DNA of 64,000 bases from Corynebacterium aurimucosum ATCC 700975 (lineage in GTDB: Bacteria > Actinomycetota > Actinomycetes > Mycobacteriales > Mycobacteriaceae). The stretch covers positions 124,001 through 188,000 of the forward strand of contig NZ_VDTC01000001.1 in the NCBI RefSeq assembly GCF_007672725.1. The letters run 5' to 3'. The notes beneath the pieces are model-generated. The model ran no database searches and had not been told where the DNA came from. It saw nothing but the letters and a program-made list of their open reading frames with translations. Made by a program: the position numbers and the translations under genes. Below are positions 60,449-64,000 of the stretch, one piece after another. Each line of letters opens with the position of its first letter. Position 1 is the stretch's first letter.

Positions 60449-63259
60449 TTACTTTTCACCGTAGGCATCTCGGAGTACATCACGCACAATCTCTGCAACA
60501 TGTACAGCTTGTTTGTCGGTACCTTGTGCCACCTGTGTCCTGCAAGAAAAACCATCCGCCACGATAGGTCCGCTATGGTCTCGGGCCCGTGGAAATAGCT
60601 CACGTTCTCCGAGCTCCATTGACACTGCAGCATGTCCTTCTTCAAATCCCCAGTTTCCGGCCAACCCACAACACCCAGTTTCAATTTGCGACTCTTCAAA
60701 GCCGAAGGCCTTAAGAATCTTGGACGACTGTTGCGGATCCCCTAAGGCTCTTTCATGACAGTGAACTTGTGTGAGGATGGAACCGCTGTTCGGTTGAATT
60801 ACCCCGTCGCGAACAAGTTGTTCAATCTTAGGTGCTACAGCTTGCGCAAAACTCAAGGTTGATTGGGCCAATTTATGTAGATCGGGGCTACTCGATTGAG
60901 CTACAGCATCGTGCTGCAGCATCGAAGTACAGGAAGGCTCCAACGCAACAACGTTAAGCCCTTGTTCTAAGTACGGCGAAAGCACACGTGCAGAGTGCTC
61001 GAGCACTCGCTTCGTCATCCCAAGTTGTCCTGTGGAATGCCAAGTCAAGCCGCAGCATACAAAATCCTGAGGAATAATAACCTCATAACCAAGCAATTCC
61101 AGTGCTTCAACCGCTGCTTGGGCTGGTCCAATATCAAGATGAGAATTAAAAGAATCCGGCCAAAGGACAATTCTTTCTTTGGGGGCACCTGGATTCACTG
61201 CACGTCTCTTAGCCCACCGTTGAAGCGATTCAGGCGCAAAACTAATAAGAGGACGCGAAGTATCGATACCTCCCGCTTTAGCGACAAGCTTTGAAATAAC
61301 CGGAGCATGCATCGCCCAATTAATCACACGGGGTAGTACGGGAAACTTGTGCGCAATATGGCTGAAAAGTGGGAGCCACCCCATCAGATAGTGAACCCGA
61401 GGCCGAATCCGGCCGGAATAGTGGCTATTCAGGAATTCTGATTTGTAGGTTGCCATATCTACGTTGACGGGGCATTCGGATGCACAGGCTTTACAAGAAA
61501 GACAGAGATCAAGCGCTGATTCAACATCTTCCCCGGTAACCGTTTCGCCTCGAAAAAGCTCGGAGAGAATCCGTGCACGGCCACGCGTAGAGTGAACCTC
61601 GTCTTGAGTGATTTGAAACGAAGGACACATCGCACCGTCCATAGAGCGGCAAGCAGAAACGCCCACACAGCGATTTACAGCATCAGTAAAACTTCCATTG
61701 TCTTTCGGGAACAGCTGCAACGGAACGATTTCATTGGCACGCTGAGCTGGTTCCATGCGCAGTCCTTCAGTCACAGCATCTGCCCAAACTAGAACCCCAG
61801 GATTCATTATGCGCTGAGGATCAAAGAGCTGTTTGAACTGCTGAAACAGTCCCAGCATCTCTGGACTATACATAGCACGCAGGAGTGAAGAACGCGCACG
61901 TCCGTCACCGTGTTCCCCCGATAGAGAACCGCCATGATCCGCTACTAACTTCGCAGCATCGTTCATGAATCTCTCGAAAGTCGATATGCCCGTAGCCGTG
62001 TGGAAGTCAAAACTAATTCGCACGTGGACGCAGCCTTCACCAAAATGACCAAACGGAATTCCTCGATACCCATATGAATCCATAAGTGCATAGAGACCGC
62101 GAAGATAGCTAGCCAAATTCTCTGGGGGAACAGCAGAGTCTTCCCAATTTGGCCACGCTTCTCCCCCGTCAGGCAGGCGGGTCACAATGCCTGCGGAAGC
62201 TTCTCGAATCCTCCATAGACCCCGTGCCTCAACGGGATCAGTAACAACGACTGCTCCCGAGTGCTGAACTGCCATCGTGAGTTCTTCTGCTGCTGCTTTA
62301 GCATCATCTAGCGAATCACCCTCAGTTTCGCAATACAGCCAACCACCAGCTTCCGGTTGTCCTGGGAGCTGTTCGCCTGCATGAGCTTGACCATTTTTGC
62401 TACGCAAAGCCTCAAGTAGGTCACCACCCATACCTTCAATAGTGGCAACGCCTGGTCGACGAAGCTTTGGAGCAGCTGCGGCTGCGGCGAAAACATCCTC
62501 AAAGGAAAGCACAGCTAAAGCAGTGTGCTTCGGCTTTTCAACTAGCTTTACGGTAAGGCGAGTAATAACGCCGAGGGTGCCTTCGGATCCAGCAATCGCT
62601 TTCGCCATATTTGTTCCCAAATGGTGTAGCCCATATCCGGAAACCTGGCGTGGAAAGCGCGCTAGTTCCTGGGAAATCAAGGACTGGTGCTCAGCATAAA
62701 ACTCAGTCAAAGCATCCTGAAGCTGTGGATCATCACAACCACTAGCGCTGAAAGTTACTTCACGTCCATCTGCGAGTGCAAGAGTAACGTCAACGAGATT
62801 GTCAGCCGAGGTTCCATATGCGACTGAATGAGACCCGCAAGCATTATTCGAGACCATTCCACCAATAGTGCATCGGGAATGAGTCGAAGGGTCCGGACCG
62901 TATGTCAGCCCGAAAGGTGCAGCAGCTTCGCGCAGTTGATCACAAACAACTCCAGGCTCTACCACTGCTGTTTTAGCAACGGGATCAATATCAACTATCC
63001 GGTTAAAATGCCGCGAGGTATCAATTACTAGCCCATCCCCAATAGCGTTTCCTGCAACTGAAGACCCTCCTCCCCGTCCGACGATTGACCAACCGCGTTC
63101 TCGCGCTAGTGCAATCCCGGCATAGATATCCTCGGCAGATTCAGGCTCGAGTACTGCAGCTGGAACTCGCCGGAACAACGATGCATCGGACGAATATGCA
63201 GCACGAGTCGGCATGTCCGTGCGAAGCTTCTTGAATACGGAATGAGGTGTGCAAGTCAT
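60449..63259 (-). CDS. FAD-linked / 4Fe-4S 2-hydroxyacid dehydrogenase (GlcD-GlpC fusion type)
   Basis: 936 residues. The N-terminal FAD_binding_4 domain has GRGGGSSVAGNAIG (about 61-74) and IGGMVSNNACGSHSVAYGTS; the FAD-oxidase C-terminal region ends near 480 with GSLSGEHGDGRARS. Next is a ferredoxin-like part with CLSCKACASECP (near 590), then two cysteine-rich halves with VCCGLTW and TGCCGLAGNWGFE. This is the architecture of membrane-associated D-lactate / D-2-hydroxyglutarate dehydrogenases (YdiJ-like), which pass electrons to quinone. It ends an operon that begins with a TRAP-type permease, so it likely oxidises the imported hydroxyacid. Composition is AT-richer than the defence operon. 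Confidence 0.82.
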   Translation of the reverse strand: MTCTPHSVFKKLRTDMPTRAAYSSDASLFRRVPAAVLEPESAEDIYAGIALARERGWSIVGRGGGSSVAGNAIGDGLVIDTSRHFNRIVDIDPVAKTAVVEPGVVCDQLREAAAPFGLTYGPDPSTHSRCTIGGMVSNNACGSHSVAYGTSADNLVDVTLALADGREVTFSASGCDDPQLQDALTEFYAEHQSLISQELARFPRQVSGYGLHHLGTNMAKAIAGSEGTLGVITRLTVKLVEKPKHTALAVLSFEDVFAAAAAAPKLRRPGVATIEGMGGDLLEALRSKNGQAHAGEQLPGQPEAGGWLYCETEGDSLDDAKAAAEELTMAVQHSGAVVVTDPVEARGLWRIREASAGIVTRLPDGGEAWPNWEDSAVPPENLASYLRGLYALMDSYGYRGIPFGHFGEGCVHVRISFDFHTATGISTFERFMNDAAKLVADHGGSLSGEHGDGRARSSLLRAMYSPEMLGLFQQFKQLFDPQRIMNPGVLVWADAVTEGLRMEPAQRANEIVPLQLFPKDNGSFTDAVNRCVGVSACRSMDGAMCPSFQITQDEVHSTRGRARILSELFRGETVTGEDVESALDLCLSCKACASECPVNVDMATYKSEFLNSHYSGRIRPRVHYLMGWLPLFSHIAHKFPVLPRVINWAMHAPVISKLVAKAGGIDTSRPLISFAPESLQRWAKRRAVNPGAPKERIVLWPDSFNSHLDIGPAQAAVEALELLGYEVIIPQDFVCCGLTWHSTGQLGMTKRVLEHSARVLSPYLEQGLNVVALEPSCTSMLQHDAVAQSSSPDLHKLAQSTLSFAQAVAPKIEQLVRDGVIQPNSGSILTQVHCHERALGDPQQSSKILKAFGFEESQIETGCCGLAGNWGFEEGHAAVSMELGERELFPRARDHSGPIVADGFSCRTQVAQGTDKQAVHVAEIVRDVLRDAYGEK

Positions 63260-63267
63260 GAAATTCT

Positions 63268-63564
63268 CTACTCTTCAGAATCGATATTGCGAAGTTCGTT
63301 CTCTAGTTCGGTTTCCCGTTCATTATGGGCCCGCTTCGCGGCTCGCGTCTCAGGACGGTACCCAAGCACGAAGGCAGTTACAGCGCAAAGTGTCGCAGCC
63401 CCAAAAACCCACGGTGCAAGCATTTCTTTGGCGCTTGTGATAACAGTGCCGCTGCCGACTATCAAACCGATGGCTTGCATCCCGACCAGCGCGCATCCAC
63501 CGATGAGAAAAACTACGAGAAAGCAGACAAAAAGAAGTCGAAAAATGAAAAAGATTTGGTTCAC
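63268..63564 (-). CDS. Small two-helix membrane protein between TRAP permease and dehydrogenase
   Basis: A 98-residue protein starting at GTG 63564, two bases after the permease stop and ending 8 bases before the dehydrogenase start, so all three are co-translated. Two to three hydrophobic segments (residues ~3-35 and ~50-68) are followed by a charged tail (RPETRAAKRAHNERETELENEL). TRAP systems need a small DctQ subunit, but that is normally ~160 residues with four helices and encoded before the large subunit. This one is too short and on the other side, so I leave its function open; a shortened partner subunit is possible. Confidence 0.65.
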   Translation of the reverse strand: MNQIFFIFRLLFVCFLVVFLIGGCALVGMQAIGLIVGSGTVITSAKEMLAPWVFGAATLCAVTAFVLGYRPETRAAKRAHNERETELENELRNIDSEE

Positions 63565-63566
63565 AA

Positions 63567-64000
63567 CTATGCTCCCGGAACGTATAGGGGTAAAAGTCCC
63601 ATGCCAATGAGCCAGGCCAGCAATATCATCGGGACAACGAAATAGACAATCAACGGCACAAACATTTTAGTGGGATTTGCCTCTGCCATTGCGGCAGAAA
63701 GATAGATTGGGGCACCAACAGGCGGAGAGGCACCTTCAGTAGATGTACACAGCAATGTGACCACAATGGCAACTGTCGGGTCGATACCCGCTGCTGTGAG
63801 CGCAGCAACTGCAGGCGCACCAATCGCAGCTGCCGTAGCAGTTGACGAAAGTGGCGTTGCGACGACTACTGCGAGTACTCCAACTGCAAGGATCATAATC
63901 CATTTAGGCAGGTCCATTGCGCCTAATGCGCTCGATAGTTGGTCACCGACACCGAGCTCCTCCATAATTGCTGCAGCTGCTAGCGCCGCGAAAAGCGAAA
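63567..64000 (-). CDS. TRAP-type large permease subunit (DctM-like), N-terminus beyond window
   Basis: The reading frame is open to the right edge (SLFAALAAAAIMEEL precedes the first internal Met), so only the C-terminal ~143 residues are seen. They contain helices of the DctM kind and the segment TSTEGASPPVGAPIYLSAAMAEANPTKMFVPLIVYF, which matches the conserved PPVG region near the end of TRAP large subunits, then a last helix ending at LLPLYVPGA. It would import a carboxylate with a periplasmic or lipoprotein binding protein, presumably the substrate of the dehydrogenase downstream. The rest of the operon lies right of the window. Confidence 0.72.
   Translation of the reverse strand, partial: SLFAALAAAAIMEELGVGDQLSSALGAMDLPKWIMILAVGVLAVVVATPLSSTATAAAIGAPAVAALTAAGIDPTVAIVVTLLCTSTEGASPPVGAPIYLSAAMAEANPTKMFVPLIVYFVVPMILLAWLIGMGLLPLYVPGA

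Noticed and set aside
63268..63564. Small membrane protein called as DctQ
   Set aside because: About 60 residues too short, too few helices and on the wrong side of the large subunit, so the name is not supported.

Overview
The window looks like a chromosomal segment of a Corynebacterium or close relative. The evidence is a high-GC genome with strong GC-ending codon bias, a secreted antigen-85/corynomycolyltransferase-type protein (so a mycolate envelope), and several genes whose TANNNT -10 box sits 6-8 nt before the start codon (leaderless transcripts, common in this genus). I see no rRNA, tRNA, CRISPR array, transposase or integrase.

1-17 kb: a catabolic block. A PucR-type regulator cut by the left edge is divergent from gabT, a Baeyer-Villiger-type flavin monooxygenase, an HSL-type esterase and a YkvI-like permease. 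A second PucR-type regulator is divergent from hyuA-hyuB (ATP-dependent hydantoinase/ketone-carboxylase family), a third GAF-PucR regulator, a zinc alcohol dehydrogenase and an NCS2-like transporter. 17-23.3 kb: a visibly AT-richer amine-oxidation module (TetR regulator, 33-bp palindromic operator, flavin amine oxidase, tandem UspA protein, APC permease, Sad-type aldehyde dehydrogenase). With gabT it could carry amine nitrogen and carbon through GABA and succinate semialdehyde.

23.3-34 kb: a glutaryl-CoA-dehydrogenase-like gene divergent from thioesterase, nitronate-monooxygenase-like and enoyl-CoA hydratase genes; a YjbR and a MarR protein; an amidohydrolase plus M20 N-carbamoylase operon divergent from a fourth PucR-type regulator with a repeat-rich intergenic region; an MHS transporter and a truncated CDF-like protein. 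34-42 kb: envelope and housekeeping genes: a highly codon-biased secreted protein with a possible aerolysin/ETX-MTX2-like beta-hairpin region, a mycolyltransferase, gntP/gntK, a small exported protein, mmuM, and a CAP-domain protein behind an unusually structured leader.

42-60.3 kb: a defence island. An ImmA/IrrE protease plus DUF4411 PIN pair (toxin-antitoxin-like) faces a 16.6-kb, four-gene minus-strand operon: SNF2 helicase, Eco57I/PglX-like DNA methyltransferase, a 2195-residue helicase carrying DUF1998 and a C-terminal Vsr/PD-(D/E)XK-like nuclease, and a UvrD-like helicase with a RelE/ParE-like N-terminus. The order SNF2 - methylase - helicase/DUF1998 matches class 1 DISARM, but drmA and drmB appear merged, a fused nuclease stands where drmC would be, and a UvrD-like protein is added. 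This is the best candidate for an undescribed or poorly described system here.

60.4-64 kb: an AT-richer minus-strand operon with a TRAP-type large permease subunit (cut by the right edge), a small membrane protein and a large FAD/Fe-S 2-hydroxyacid dehydrogenase.
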